In this document: positions 13,101 through 25,888 of the stretch, piece by piece
Numbering within the stretch: position 1 is the stretch's first letter
Layout: every line of letters starts with the position of its first letter
Source of the DNA: Brachypodius melanocephalos
Taxonomy: Eukaryota; Chordata; Aves; Passeriformes; Pycnonotidae
Reading direction: 5' to 3'
Length of the DNA stretch: 64,000 nt
Assembly: GCA_013398615.1 (NCBI GenBank)
Contig: VZSR01003807.1
Span: 10,932,214 to 10,996,213, forward strand
Notes under the pieces: model-generated
Told to the model about the DNA's origin: nothing
The model's database searches: none
Seen by the model: the letters and a program-made list of their open reading frames with translations, nothing else
Made by a program: the position numbers and the translations under genes

Positions 13101-14239
13101 GGGCCTCTGAGGTCATCTCTGACTATAACCATGTTGGCATTAAACTTAGCATTCATTATTGCTGTTGTACGTAGTCATTTTGTAAAATTAAATAAATTTC
13201 TACACAAACATATTTCCAGTCTCATGGATTTTTTTCCTAAATAAAAAACACAACTTTTCATTTATTCTTTTCAGTAAGATGCTCACTTATTTCGCTTTCT
13301 CCCAGTACTGCATTTTCATCACCTTTCATCTTTCAGCTTTTACAGATGTATCACTCTGTGCTTTGACCTACTGATCCTTATTTTTTTCCCTCTAAAAACT
13401 GGTATTTTTTTTTTTTTAATTGACTATGCACTGTATTTCCAGTGCAGACATGCCTAATGTGCTCCAGGTTTGACTTTCTGGCTGTTGGTGTCAAAGTAGT
13501 CACATCCATCTTCCTTGCCTCTTACCTAGAGACAGTAAAATAACAAAATAATTCAGTCTTATCACACCTTTCAGAGAAGTAACACAAATTTATAAAGGAT
13601 GATTTTTTTTTCTGTTGATGCAGTGATTCTATTTTTCTGGTGGGCATGTAAAGAACTTGTACCTAAAAAGTATTTCGGCTGTTTTTCTGAGAATATTTGA
13701 TCTTTTTACCCTTGAGCTGTCTGTAACTTCTGACTTGGAAAAATGTAAAAAGAGACAGAACTGTCCTCTTACATCAGTGCTCCTATAACTGGAACCCATA
13801 ACCAAGTTCAGGTAGAGTGATGAGGTCTTCTTTTGTTATTCAAAGATCTTATTCCTACATGAATCATCCATTCCCCCAACAATATTAAAAGTTAGTTAAA
13901 GAATTTTTTCTAAGTGAAAAAAAAAAAAAAAAAGCCTTCACATTCTGACACAAAGTGAAGGAAAACCTGTGCCTCCCCTTGACAATATTAAACTTGGAGA
14001 GAAAGAAATACTTTGGGTAATTGTGAAGGACAGGCTGTTGGGGTTTTGTTTGGGTTTTTTTTTATTAGTTACTATTTATTTTAAACTTGAAAAGATTTTG
14101 ATAAAAACTGAAAATTGAGATGATTTTGTTTAGCTATCAGAGACATAAAAGTATTAGATGTCTATGAAAGAGTGGGCTCTGTTTGCCAAAGCTTGGATTC
14201 CCAAATGAAAGAAAGACATTGAAATATTAGATCAATCAT
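10166..14239. other. AT-rich unique sequence, no gene
   Basis: No gene or repeat family is recognised. It contains scattered homopolymers, including T13 at 13405-13417 and A18 at 13917-13934, and a G/T-rich patch at 14037-14063. A weak CR1-like phrase near 13105-13140 is too short to call. Confidence 0.5.
13917..13934. repeat. Poly(A) run, 18 bp
   Basis: Eighteen consecutive adenines. There is no AATAAA signal 10-30 bp upstream and no recognisable transcript-like sequence before it, so it is listed only as a homopolymer. Confidence 0.9.
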
Positions 14240-14640
14240 TACTGAAGATAGTTGCACAACTGCATTAAGCTAACATTAATTTTGCATTTTCTATTTAGAG
14301 ATATCTCAATGCTTCACTTTGTATACAATTTAAAATCTGTTTCTGGAAAATGGAAACAAAATACAAAATTGTGTGTGAAAAACATATTCAATATTCCCCA
14401 TCTGCATAACCTTCTCCAAGAAGCAGCCAGAAACCCCAAAGGCATGACAGGCTGTTTTATCATGAGGGATACTGTAAAATGTTGTGTTTATATACACTTC
14501 AATCAACAAAAGTTTTCCCAATGCTTTACAATTTCACACATTGCTGTGAGAAATGTTTCAACAAGGAATTTTACAAAACATTCTTGATAACTACCTCATA
14601 TCAGCCAACTACTTATAGGTAATATTTTATAATAACATAC
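14240..14640. promoter_or_regulatory. Candidate conserved non-coding element
   Basis: A roughly 400-bp stretch free of homopolymers and of recognisable repeat sequence, with low stop density on both strands: 111 codons open on plus at 14252-14587 and 63 codons on minus at 14330-14521. Neither peptide is recognised. Balanced, repeat-free, motif-dense sequence of this kind is common in vertebrate conserved non-coding elements, but conservation is an inference from texture and not seen here. Confidence 0.25.
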
Positions 14641-16477
14641 TAGAGATTTGGATTTACATTCCTCATGTGGGCTCATTTTATGGGATAGATAGTGACAGGG
14701 AAAACTACAGAAGAAAAACTGGGAATAGATTGCCTAAGATCCACCATCTCCCCAATAGAGTGTGACTACATTAAGGTTTTTCAGTAGCTGAGAGGAAAAC
14801 ACAGAATATCCTACTGCAACAAAACCTCAAAGCCATTTTCCTGTGTCTCTTTAGAGACGCCTTCATTAAAAGTTACACATTTTTGTACATCTCCTGTCTG
14901 TGTCATAACTTGGTATGTTCTTCCCACCACAGGGCAGAACACATCAGCTGATCCCATGTGTGAAATTTCACAGCCATCCCTCACACCCCAGTGATTCCTC
15001 TCTATTTTCATTTGGAGACATGGAACCCTTCAGATACTTTTGCAGAGATTTTTGAAGATAAATGATGGGTTATTTAAACACTAGATACCTTTATTAGGCC
15101 TTCTGATGCCATGTAAAGAATATGCTCCCACCATACCATACCACCATTATTCAGCTCTGCTTAGTGCTCTGTCGCTCTTTTAATAACTCTATTTACTTTC
15201 AGATTTGGGCTGTATTGGTAGTAAAGGCCAGTTAATTCCAGACTTTTTTTTTTCCTAGTTATCCACAAGAGCCCAAATTGTGACTCCCTTCTCCAAACAC
15301 TGTTCAGAGTGCAACTGTCTTCCAGTTGCACAATTTCCACCAGCCCTCAACACTAGGAGTGTTTGAAATAGTAACTGATTGGCTGCTGCAGGACTGAAGG
15401 TGATCATTTTATGTGTCTCTCTGAGTTCTAGAGATTCCAGAGTACAAATGAGAAATTCAGCTTTGCTGCAGCTGTGCAAAGACACACATTTCAGCTCAGT
15501 TAAAGGATAACTGGGATCTCTTAGTGGCAAAATAAAACAGAATAATGAGGGAAAATATGAATGTAGAGTTTGCTGTCTTGGGCATAATTTGAAATACGGT
15601 TTGTGGATTTTTAATCGTTATTGTATGTTTATGAACTTGTGTATATAGAAGTTATCACTGAAATACACCATCTATGTGAAATAACTGTCTGACCTCATAA
15701 AAATGCTTATACATATATTGCCGAAATATTTTACCTGTAGGATCTCTAATTTTTGTTTTAGCTTCTAAGTTTAAGATTATTTTCTATATTAAAAATTAAG
15801 GGAGGATAAAAGTGGTTAAAGCTAAGAGGAGGAAAACTGTTTTTATGGGGAAAATTTGTTTTCTTCAGCTTTCTTAGCATGACAAAAGGAAAAAGAAGCC
15901 ACTTTTATCACAGATGGTTTATTAAGAATCCTTTTGAATCTGCCTTGGAGTAGAGTTCTACTCTCCAAAATCACTGGAATGTCTCTGCATAATCTTAACC
16001 TCCCATTGCTTAGCTATTAAAAAAAAAAGCTTTCTGAAAAAGATACATGAATGACCATCTGCTTCACAAGAATGTTTAACAGAGCAACAGGAAAGAATAC
16101 ATTGACAGTAAACAGCTATATATAAAACTCAGCAACTGAAAAATACCTGTGATGTGGAGGTATCACTCCCATCATTAGACTAGATAATTTCAATGTTAAA
16201 ACTTTCTGGACAACAAAATCTCTGTATAGAGCCCCACTGAGTTCTGCTAAGGAACTTCTTGTTTGTTTGATTTTTTTTAGTCCAATCTAAAAGATCTTCC
16301 CGATGTTTTATCCATGAAAAAGTTTCTTTCTAGTGTACAGAATGCTGTTTCTAAAGACTTGTTTCCAAATTGTTTCCTACCATGCACCAGATTCTTTCCA
16401 AAATCTAATACTACTGCCTAACATAATGCTTGTCATCTTTCCCTGAAGTTTTACACTTTTCAGTTTGAGTGAAGCCA
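14641..16477. other. AT-rich unique sequence, no gene
   Basis: No gene is recognised. The minus-strand frame of 91 codons at 15255-15530 has no similarity that I can name. Short A8-A10 and T9 runs occur. Confidence 0.5.
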
Positions 16478-16722
16478 ACAACTGAAAAACCTCCAAGAAT
16501 GGAGACTGAGAAGCCTTTCTTGGCCACCTGTGACAGTGCTCGCTCACCCTTACAGAGAAAAAGTGTTTCTGTGTGTTCAGAGGGAACTTCCTGCCTTCCT
16601 GGTAGTTCCCATTGCCTCTGGTCCTGTCATTGGGCACCACTGAAAAGATTCTGGCTCCCTCTTCTTGCACCCTCTCTTCAGACACTTGTGTATCTGCTCA
16701 AATGGGCTCCCATGCCTTAGGA
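16478..16722 (-). mobile_element. CR1 LINE fragment, internal 3' region
   Basis: The plus strand contains ACCTCCAAGAATGGAGACTG followed by blocks equivalent to the CR1 ORF2 tail in reverse. On the minus strand an open frame from 16685 reads GARIFSVVPNDRTRGNG and later SPFLEVF, the standard end of the CR1 ORF2 protein. The frame then runs past the element boundary into unrelated sequence. The terminal 3' octamers are missing, so the copy is truncated at both ends. The plus-strand open frames of 83 and 90 codons here are antisense shadows. Confidence 0.88.
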
Positions 16723-18784
16723 AACCAAAACTCTATTGCCAAAACTTGCTCCACAACAGAGCAATTGTTGATCTTCAGTATCAGTGCCTTCCTCCTTACA
16801 CTTTTTTTCCCTCAGCAGAGGACTGAGGGGAGCACCACCTACACCCCTGCCCATGACTGTCACTGCCTAGCACCAACCAAATAGTTACTGACCCTCCCCA
16901 GACAGGGGGACACTGCAGCAAAGACCTCGTGTGCCACGGGTCAAGCTTAGCTGACATTCTTGGGAAAAGCTGATAGAGCTTCCTGATGTCCACACCTACT
17001 GAGATGTCATATAGAGCAGGCAAAGCTACAGGCAGAAAAAGCAAGGAAAACAGTTCCAAACTCTCTTTTAAAAAACAAACAAACAAACAAACAAACAAAA
17101 AACTGAATTTGAGTTAACTCTAGATAAATCTTTACTAGTGAAAGTAAGGAAGAACAATTATCACTTTTATATGAACAGAATTCTCAAACCGCAAAAACTG
17201 TTTCTATGGGAAAATATTTTCATTTACGGCATCTCTGAGGAAAAGATTTTGTTTTGCTCAAAAGTTGTTTTAAATTACTTAGAAAAAAATTTTGTGCTTA
17301 GGTAATCGTCTCAAGTTCTTACACTGAGCTCTAATTTGAAGCCACTGAAATGGCTTTGTAGCTCTGTGAGAATAATGGAAGCAGACTGGGACATGCTTTC
17401 AATGTCAATCTCTTCCAGTCATACTCCATTTGTTCTGTGATAAAACAAGTACAAAAAACTCTGTGTCTGATTTCACAGAGTAGTGTTAAGTTACATTTGG
17501 AAAAGATCCAGTAAAGTCATGGGTTTTTATCTTCTGGGACAATTTTGAAGGGTCTCTTTCTCCACTGTTGACAGAATACTTACATATTTTGTTATAAATT
17601 TTCATTATTAAAAGCATCCTTTAACATTTTAGATGATGCCTGGTCCAGTCCATTCTTCTTAATTAATGTCCCCATTGCAGAATTCAAGTGTGTCTTTTTC
17701 TGACAGTCACCATGGTATTACTGCACCTGAAGGGGTGGAGAAGGTAGAGAGATTTCTTGTGCCTTTGGGTAGGAGCCAAGAAAGGCTAAGAGTTGGAGAG
17801 TGCGAGCTGCCAGAAGAGAAACAACAGCGCTGGCAAGAGTTCTCAGGGTTCTGATTCATTCCTGCACTCTGACAGCAGTTTTCCAGGCAGCATTTTAATT
17901 TAACTTCTCTAGGTGAAGCTTGGCTCGGTGCAGGTGAAAGGCACTTGCTGAGGCTTCACAAGAGACCATTCTTTTCTTGCTCTGTGCCCTCTGTGCCAGC
18001 TGAAATAAGTAGTTTTTCTCTCCACAGTGAATGATGAACAGTAGTGCTTTCCATATTCCATTGAGTGTCTCACAAACACAGACTGAGTACCTGGTGCAGA
18101 GGTACCACATTATGAGCTTCCATCCTACATCACATAATTTTTCCAAGTGACCTTTCCCTAGCGAAAAATGAGGTAGAAAAGCATCTACAAGTGGCACACT
18201 TTTTTTTGGAGGGAGACAGAGTGAAGCAAGTTTTTAACAAGACGAGTATACGATCCATAATTAGAACAGTTAAGAAGTGTCAATCTTGGTATAAAATGAC
18301 AGAGCTGCAGAAATGTTGGACATTTCTTGTCAATTATTCAGTCAGGTTCAAACACCTAAATGACAACAAGAACTAACAATAAACAAGATTTTAGAAAGCT
18401 TGCTATAAATAAAATTAAAAGAGTTAATTTGCTAGTGCCCCTGTTGACAGAGTTTGTCTGTCACATACACAGATAAAGAGATTTTTAAAAAACCCAAACA
18501 AACGGTGTTGTCAAGCCCTCATTACTTCACAGCTTAAGGAGGAGCCATACCCTCATCAGAGCATCGTATTAAATATAATGATGTCTTACTGGTGTAAAAA
18601 CATCTATTTTGGAGGTAGACATTGAAGAAAACAGCAGATAGAGAACTGAAGAAAATTCCAGGCCAAATTATTTATCGCAGTTAACAAAAAGCGGTTTTTT
18701 TACAATTATGTCCTCAAAGGTTTCTTGGAAGAGTAGTAAAAGACAACTGTGCATATGACCAATGTGTGATCAACAGTGTTTCCA
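16723..18784. other. Unique sequence, no gene
   Basis: About 16800-17060 is a GC-richer patch next to the CR1 fragment and has no identifiable origin. The rest is AT-rich. Several open frames of 60-100 codons on both strands overlap and match nothing I recognise. Confidence 0.45.
17071..17103. repeat. (AAAC)n microsatellite
   Basis: About six AAAC units framed by A runs, directly after a T-rich stretch. It is responsible for the Leu/Phe/Val-rich start of a 100-codon minus-strand open frame, which is therefore not a gene. Confidence 0.92.
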
Positions 18785-18996
18785 AGGAATGAGGGAATGA
18801 GGGAGGGAGGGAATGAGGGAATGAGAGAGGGAGGGAGGGAGGGAGGGAGGCAGGAAGGCAGGAAGGCAGGAAGGCAGGAAGGAAGGCAGGAAGGCAGGAA
18901 GGAAGGCAGGAAGGAAGGCAGGAAGGCAGGAAGGCAGGAAGGCAGGAAGGCAGGAAGGAAGGAAGGAAGGAAGGAAGGAAGGAAGGAAGGAAGGAA
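18785..18996 (+). repeat. Polypurine (GGAA/GGCA)n minisatellite
   Basis: A 212-bp array with three zones. At about 18785-18849, GAGGGAAT and GAGGGAGG units predominate. At about 18850-18953 it is mostly GGCAGGAA and GGAAGGCA, with C the main non-purine. At about 18954-18996 it is pure GGAA. The strand is almost entirely purine. The 75-codon open frame across it (Arg/Glu/Gly repeats) is a by-product of the repeat. Length polymorphism between individuals is likely. Confidence 0.97.
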
Positions 18997-20429
18997 ACTA
19001 TAGAAACTAGAAGATTCTAGACTGAAAGTAAGTTTTGTCTCATTTTCTAAAAAATCTCTGACTATTATGATAGGCCCAGACTATGCTGAGATATCTCTCT
19101 CATGCAATTCAATAGTTCCAATTTGTACAAGAAGAGGTTTTTATTTGCATTTTCAGATAGTTTATTCTCGTGTTCTAAAATATTTGCATTTTCCCAATTA
19201 CTATTTGATGCTCACATCATAGTGATCTATGTTACAATCCATTGATTTTGTAAGGATTGTTGTAGGATTACAAAATTAGCAAAACACATGAATTAAGTCC
19301 CTTAAAATACACGGAAATGTACTTCCCATTAGAGGCTCTACAAATTATGACAAGGTATTCTGAAGCATAAACATCTGAGTAACTGTATTTTTTCTAAGGT
19401 TTTTATTTCTCTTTCTGGTTGTTTACATCTTTTCCCAGTCTTCCTGTGCTCTGTGAATTCTTAACAATAACCACCAGGCACAAGTCTGAAGAATTACTCA
19501 ACCAATTCTCCTCCCTGAGACTTAGAGAGTTCAAATAATTAAAAAATATCTAACCTACTGAAATAGTCTCAAATAATCTCACATTTTTATTCCTGTATCA
19601 GAGATTTTATTTATAGTATTGCAGGTGGGTTTTGTTTCTTTCTCATTTTTATGAACTATAATGTTGTCTTTGATTGGAGAAAAATAATTTTCACATCATA
19701 TTTTAGGAACCAAACAAAAACAATAACAGAAACAATAAAAAAAAAAACAAACCTCCCCAAAACACAAACAAAAAATAAACAGTCAAACCCAAAATCTTAT
19801 TGGAAAATACAGTGATGGTCAATTAAATAAACTCATAATGTTTATGAAAGCCTTTGGGCATTTCTGGAGCATTTTTTCACCATGATAGCTGCCAGCACAC
19901 AATGTTATGTTTTGCATTATTTCTCCATAATTATCACTCCATTCCAGGACAATGATATCAAAATTCCTGATGTCTGCTACTATTCTGAACACAATTTTAA
20001 TGTTGATGTCTCCTTTTATGATTGTGGTGTTTCAGAAACATACCTTAGGGATTTGGGGTTTTTTTTTGTTTTTCCAGATAAATTTGTTGTTTAGGGAAGG
20101 TGTAGATGTTAGACAGTTTTCTTCTGTCCAATAGACCTGAGTAGCAAGACAAAGAACCCACAGGAAGCTGTTACTCCAAGGAGACATGCTTCCTTCCACA
20201 CATTCTCCTTTCAGAGTTGTAAATTCTGTCCACTGGGGTTTTTTATAACCAAAAAACACATTACAACGCTCAGAAGCAGACATGTGGCTTTGCAACTTCT
20301 GTATAAGAAATAAAAAACAGAGCAATTCCACAGCCTCACAGCCAGGAATAAGGTCTGGGTTTATTGTTGTATTTCTTCTTTTCTTTTACCTGAAATTGAG
20401 TCATCTTAGCTGGGATTTGTACTTTGTAT
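18997..20429. other. AT-rich unique sequence, no gene
   Basis: No gene is recognised. 19708-19795 is an A/C-rich low-complexity patch (A11 plus CAAAA-type units). The two overlapping plus-strand frames near 19882-20134 and the 99-codon minus-strand frame at 20032-20331 are mutual shadows without known similarity. Confidence 0.5.
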
Positions 20430-20640
20430 GCTCCTCATGAGGCTTCGTTGCCGGATTCAATAAATCCGAACTGTCACAAAGCAGTTTTAGCATTACTGCC
20501 CTACACAACTGCATCTGTGGTATTCTATCACAGCTGGCAGTCAATCAATGGTTCTTATCAGACATTTTGGTCATTACATTGAAAGATTGAAGTGAAAGAA
20601 TGTATTTTCTAATCCATTTGTATACTTGAGCTTCTTTACT
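20430..20640. promoter_or_regulatory. Candidate regulatory element with 17-bp palindrome
   Basis: The stretch has three CpGs near its left end in CpG-poor surroundings and a perfect inverted repeat at 20452-20468 (CGGATT, five bases, AATCCG). Within 100 bp to the right lie CTGTCA (MEIS/TGIF type, 20471-20476), CAGCTG (E-box, 20531-20536), CAATCA (PBX type, 20542-20547) and CTTATCA (GATA type, 20554-20560). Such short motifs occur by chance. The density and absence of repeats make this a plausible enhancer-like element, not a demonstrated one. Confidence 0.25.
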
Positions 20641-23600
20641 CCAGGGTATCAAATCAAATTAAAGTGGATATAAAACAGATGTCTTTTGCATGCAATAATC
20701 TGTGTGACAAGCCAACTGGTCTATAGAATCATGATACTGATTACTCCCTTTCATTCTTGCATGCTCCTTTGTGTGTTTTCTGAACTGAATTCCCAGCTGG
20801 AAAAACAATATTGATTTTTAAAATTTTGATTCAGGATGCTAACAGCAATCTTAGAGCTACAGAATTTATGTGAAGAAGCCTGTAAGGAGCTGAGTTAACT
20901 CATTGTTGCAGAGCTCAAAAACCACAAAATCAGAGATTCCAAAATAAAAAAAAATGAGATTTGAACAAGAAAAACTGAAGATTTTCTTTCCATTGAATCA
21001 CTTCAAGTCCAACCAAATCAATCACTCTGACAAATATGGAGACATTGGGAAACATTTTTTAAGGTTCTTCTCAAAGACCGTCAGTGAGAGATGTGCTACA
21101 GTCTCCTCACATGAACTGTAGTTGTGCTTTAGTCACTAGCATCAGATAATTAGTTCTACACCTTGGATGGACTTCCTTTTCTTGGTGTGATTAAGATACC
21201 TTAGGAAAAACAAGCAGTCACTTTTCATCCACCTAAAGACTGTTATCAGATCATCTTAATTTAATTTCCTCTTCCTTCTGCTTTAGTGTCAGTTGGTTCA
21301 TTCCCCATGGGTTATCTCAATGCCATATGCCAAGCTCCAAAAAGTCAAAGAAAATTTTTACTTAAAGTAGTAATCACTTTGAACAATCTGAACTTCTACA
21401 TCTCCAGAAGAGAATCAAGGCTTCTAAAAGGCTGTCTTTATGTTTGTACAATAATCCTACCTAGTTGCCTTAGAGCAATCTCACAGCAGCCCACCAGCAC
21501 CAGATCACTATTCTGTTCTGTATGTCATGAACTTAATGAAAAAACCCCACATTAATCCTTTGACAAAGATATGCAGTATACTTTGGCCCCTTTGGAGTTA
21601 ACACTTCAGTAAATTTCCAAATCTATCAAGCAAGTCCTTCAAATTTTTGGCTGAGTTTTCAAATGGAAATTCTCTTTACAGTTTCCAGGTCATTCAGTCT
21701 TGATTTGGACCCCATGGGGACGCTATGGCATCAGTACATCTCAACTGCAGTTACAAGCATCCAAAATAGTGTGCTAAAAATCATTCTTTCCCTCCTGAAC
21801 TACTCCAGGTGACACAAAGGGCACAACATCACTGAAGCTTAGCTCTACAATTCAGAGAGTATTGTATTGAGCAATTAGATGTTATGACTAAACCAGCAGT
21901 ATGTTTTTTGAAATTAAAGGAAACTGATGAACCTAAGGGAAGTACATATCTCTCTCCATTTCTCTGTGTTACAAGTCCTGCATTGCAGCTATCCCTTTGG
22001 TTTCAGACACTGTCAGTCTACAGTGTGGTGTTGAAATTCCCTTCACAAAGTCAATAAACAGCAATTTATGTTCTCAAGGAATGTGAGCATTTATCTGAAT
22101 AGATAAATTAATCCCTCATACAGCAATCTGAGATAAAATGAGATGGATACCTAAAATCTTCGGGATGCTTTTTATTGGCTTACAATTTTTCTTCTAAATA
22201 TATCAGACTTTTTTTGGTCTGTGATATCTTTCAGTTGACAGTACTTTAACTAAAACCATTAGCAGAAAATTAATCATGATATGAGTTTTACCTAGTAAAC
22301 AAAATACCTTTCAGGCTACAGCTCCAATACATTCAGATAAGAATCCAAAGCCACAATTCATCATTTATTTAATTAGCTTCAAATGCTGTAAGACTGCTCC
22401 AAAACGTTTTTATTCTACAGACACATTAAGAAGACCAGATACCTGGCCAATGAATACTGATAGTTTCTCTCTAGCTGTTTCAGTAAGGTTTGTTGAAACC
22501 CTGTCGTGGCAGGTTTCAGCTGAGGACACTGGCAGACTCAAGAAGGAAGACTGAAGTTTGGTTTTGTCTTTTCTTTTTCTTTTTTTTTTTCTCAAAAAAT
22601 GTGCTGCTTCTAAAGGAAGACAACCTCCAGAATAGTTGCTTAAAGTATGCAGAAATTTTTATGAATGTTAGGTCTGTTTTTTAAGGTTTTTAAAGAAAAC
22701 AATGACAATTATAGAAAGTTGTCCCCACCACAGCACGACTTCATTTCAGGATGTCAAGCATTCAGGATCAATAGCATCAAAATATTCTAAACCAAAGACT
22801 CTGATTTGAAATCCAGACATAGTTTAGGTGCACCGGTTTCATTATATTGCACTGAGATATAAGATTACTTAACGTTGTTTTGTGGAAGACCAGAACTCCA
22901 CCTTACCTTTTATCACTTTCCTGAGTGAAAGCCAAACAGACCATTTCCACCAGTCAGATTGTGAATCAGAATAAATGATACTCCCTGAAACAATACATTT
23001 TCATCTTGGTGGAATTAATTCTGACTATTTCCAAGATCCTTTATTTTGGTAGCAACTATCACTTTACCTTAATTAACACAATCTATCCAGATTGATTATC
23101 AGTCCCACAAATATGGAAATCATTCCTAGTAATCAATGTATAACAAGATAGGCTTTCTTTATTCTACAACATTTTTTTTTTCAATTAACAAAATAGTATG
23201 ATAGATTTTCAACATTTTTGCAAATCCTTTTGATACCAATTTTGGTTAAAATCTTGCATATTTAATAGAGTTTTATGTTGTCACTACTCACCCTAATGGT
23301 TTTTTATCTTCCACATAAGTAATCCTTGGAGAAGGATACAATTTCTTCCACTAACTTCATTTCAAAAAGACTTCTTCAAATATGTTTAATTGTACTTAAG
23401 TCAGCTTTAACCTTATCAGTGAGTTTTAAAATTGTATGCAGTTATACATATGAAATTTTCAGTGACTTTTCCAGTTTATGCATTAAAACAGGGTTGGGTT
23501 TTTTTCATTTATTTCAGTATTCTATCCAGTGGGATATGTAACTAAGAGCAGACTTTATTGAGCTGTGGTTTTTTTATTTCCAGAATCTTGTCCTACAACC

Positions 23601-25843
23601 ATCTTAATTTCCTGAACAGTATGAAATTTTTAGTTTTTATTGCATTCATAGTGAAGATTCTTCACACTCTGCTTGCATCATACCCACAGATTCATTGAAC
23701 TGTCATACTTTAATCAAAGTTGTTTACAAAGACTCCTGTATAAATTAGAATCAGTAAAGCCTTTTGAAATCTTTCTAATTCTTTTCATTAAGGTGCATCA
23801 CACTTTTGGTCAAACTCTAAGCTTTCTGCAACTGCTAGTGGTCAGGTTTCACGAAAGCCTCTTGTCTTCCTGAGGTTTTTGAAAAGTGCTCTTGGCAAGC
23901 AGCTGAATCCTCATCTTTGAACATCCATACAATGGATGACTGAATAAAATAAAATTGGAAAAGTGCCATTAGCTGCCAAAGTTGGGGTAGTTGGGTTTGG
24001 TTTGGGAGTTTGTTTTGCTTCTTTTTTTTTTTTTTTCTGTAAGAACTTGAAAGCAATTGAAAACTTACTCCTCTATAAGTAATCATCAGATCTTCTGCTG
24101 TTTCAGCCAGAAAGGTTTTCTATTTTTGTCTGGAAACTTCACAGCCAGTTCACTAGGGATGTCAGTGGACTAACAGGAAAGAAATGGAGAAAAAGTTTTC
24201 AAAATGCAAGTCCCAAAGACTTGCTCATATATACCCACATGAAGTGTCTTGATGCTAACTTATTGCAATAGTTAACCAAGTTGGTATTATTTAATAAACA
24301 GATGGAATGGTAGAAGCATATTGAGCTTTTTTCCTGTTTCAGAAGAAAGCTGAAGATCTGAGACACAGCTGAAGATCTTTCAGCCACATTTATGTGTTGG
24401 AGGTAGAGATTGAGAGCAGGGAGGTGTTAAACTCACCTGAACAGGATGGTAGAGGATGAGGCAAATCAAAGAGACTTTTGGTAGAAAACAGCCACTGACA
24501 TAAAAATCCACCCTCAAGTAACTCATCAATCATCACTCTACAAAAAGTTGGAAGGCTGGAGTGAAGTATGGGAATACAGGAAAATTCCAAGCAGAAACAG
24601 CATTCTTAGGTCTGAAGAGCAGATCCCCAGACTGGGGATTGCCAGGAGCTTACAGACTAGTTTGCTGTTGTATGTCTTGGAGGAAGCAGGGTCTAATGGA
24701 AAGAGCAAGTGAATGATTTACACTGATGTCAGAGTGGCAGAGTGTTGTAAAGATGAAAAGGAGAAGTTAGAACTGGAAGGAGATAGGGCTGAATATGAAA
24801 TGCAGAAAGCTGGGTCATGCAGTACCTTCTGCTGCCAATTCCTTGTACTGTATTTATCTTCTGTTGTGTTGACACCATGAAGGAATTTTTTCATATTTCA
24901 CCTGACAGATATTTTAGGCCAGTGCCTGTGCCACACTGTGTCCTGAAGGAGACACAGCAGGAAAGGAGGAGCTGAATCAATACTGCCACAGCTCTCTGCC
25001 CAGTTTGTCCCAGCAGCTGCACTCAGACAAAAGTTCACATATTTGAAGTGTTCATCAAAAGGGGAAGCATTTTGTCTCTGTCGTGTTTGAAATGTATTTT
25101 AACACACTGAAAAGACCAAAATGTTATTTTAGACCTGGTATTTTTGCTACCTGGCATGTAAAATTGCATATTGCTGGGTAGTGCCACTAGCTAATTTACT
25201 AGGTGTTTACTCAAAGCTCTCTACAGTAAATTATGCTGGGCAGTCAGTAAATGTAGCATAAATAATGTTATGCTACATTCTTTTATCATATTTTTATCCT
25301 TACCAGTTCACAAATAGGAGCGTTTGCCTTTTCTGAATCCTTTCTGATTTGAGTATTAAAGCAGAGTTAAAAATGACAGTAGGAAAATTTGCTCTGACTG
25401 TTTTCCAGCCCATTTTTTAAACACTAAAAAGTCACTATTGCTTCCTGCATACTAGAAAGAACTCCAGGAACAGTGGTGCAGTTCAAACCGAACACAGAGC
25501 AGCAGTTACATGGACAATCATTCATCACAGCCTGAAGAACGCCAAATGCTCAACTACTGGGTCTATGAACCTCTGCTTCTCACACTGACAGATGATTCCA
25601 AACTGCTAAACAAGGCATGAATAAGCAACCAATGGAAAATGGTTGACCTTGGAGATAGCTCAAGCCTATACAGACATTAAGTTCTGCATTCCAATCAGTT
25701 TTTAGACTGAAAAAAAGTTTTTATTTTCTTAATACAGCCTCCACCTTGTGTTCTGCATACATCTCCTACAAAGCTAAGTTGTGTCAATTTTCCCTCTTCT
25801 TCTGTTGGTGTGATCTTCTGTAAAAGTCTTAGATAAGTGTCCA
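20641..25843. other. AT-rich unique sequence, no gene
   Basis: No gene is recognised. Simple tracts include the pyrimidine run at 22561-22592 and T15 at 24022-24036. The open frames are below 90 codons and match nothing I know. 24380-25030 is slightly richer in G+C but shows no element that I can name. Confidence 0.5.
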
Positions 25844-25888
25844 GATAGAGAGAGCAAGAGAGAGAGAGCAAGAGAGAGAGAGAGAGAG
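25844..25888. repeat. (GA)n microsatellite
   Basis: Forty-five bases of almost pure GA dinucleotides, interrupted by two single C positions in GCAAGAG units. It is a typical polymorphic simple repeat. Confidence 0.95.

Noticed and set aside
13100..13140. Phrase resembling the reverse CR1 end ('ctctgaggtcatctctgac')
   Set aside because: Only about 20 bp match and the adjoining blocks are missing, so chance is as likely.
18776..19003. 75-codon open frame of Arg/Glu/Gly repeats
   Set aside because: It is only the translation of the GGAA/GGCA simple repeat.
20990..21030. 'caagtccaaccaaatcaatc' as a possible CR1 end
   Set aside because: The upstream TTGGAAAAGACC-type block and downstream ORF2 blocks are absent.
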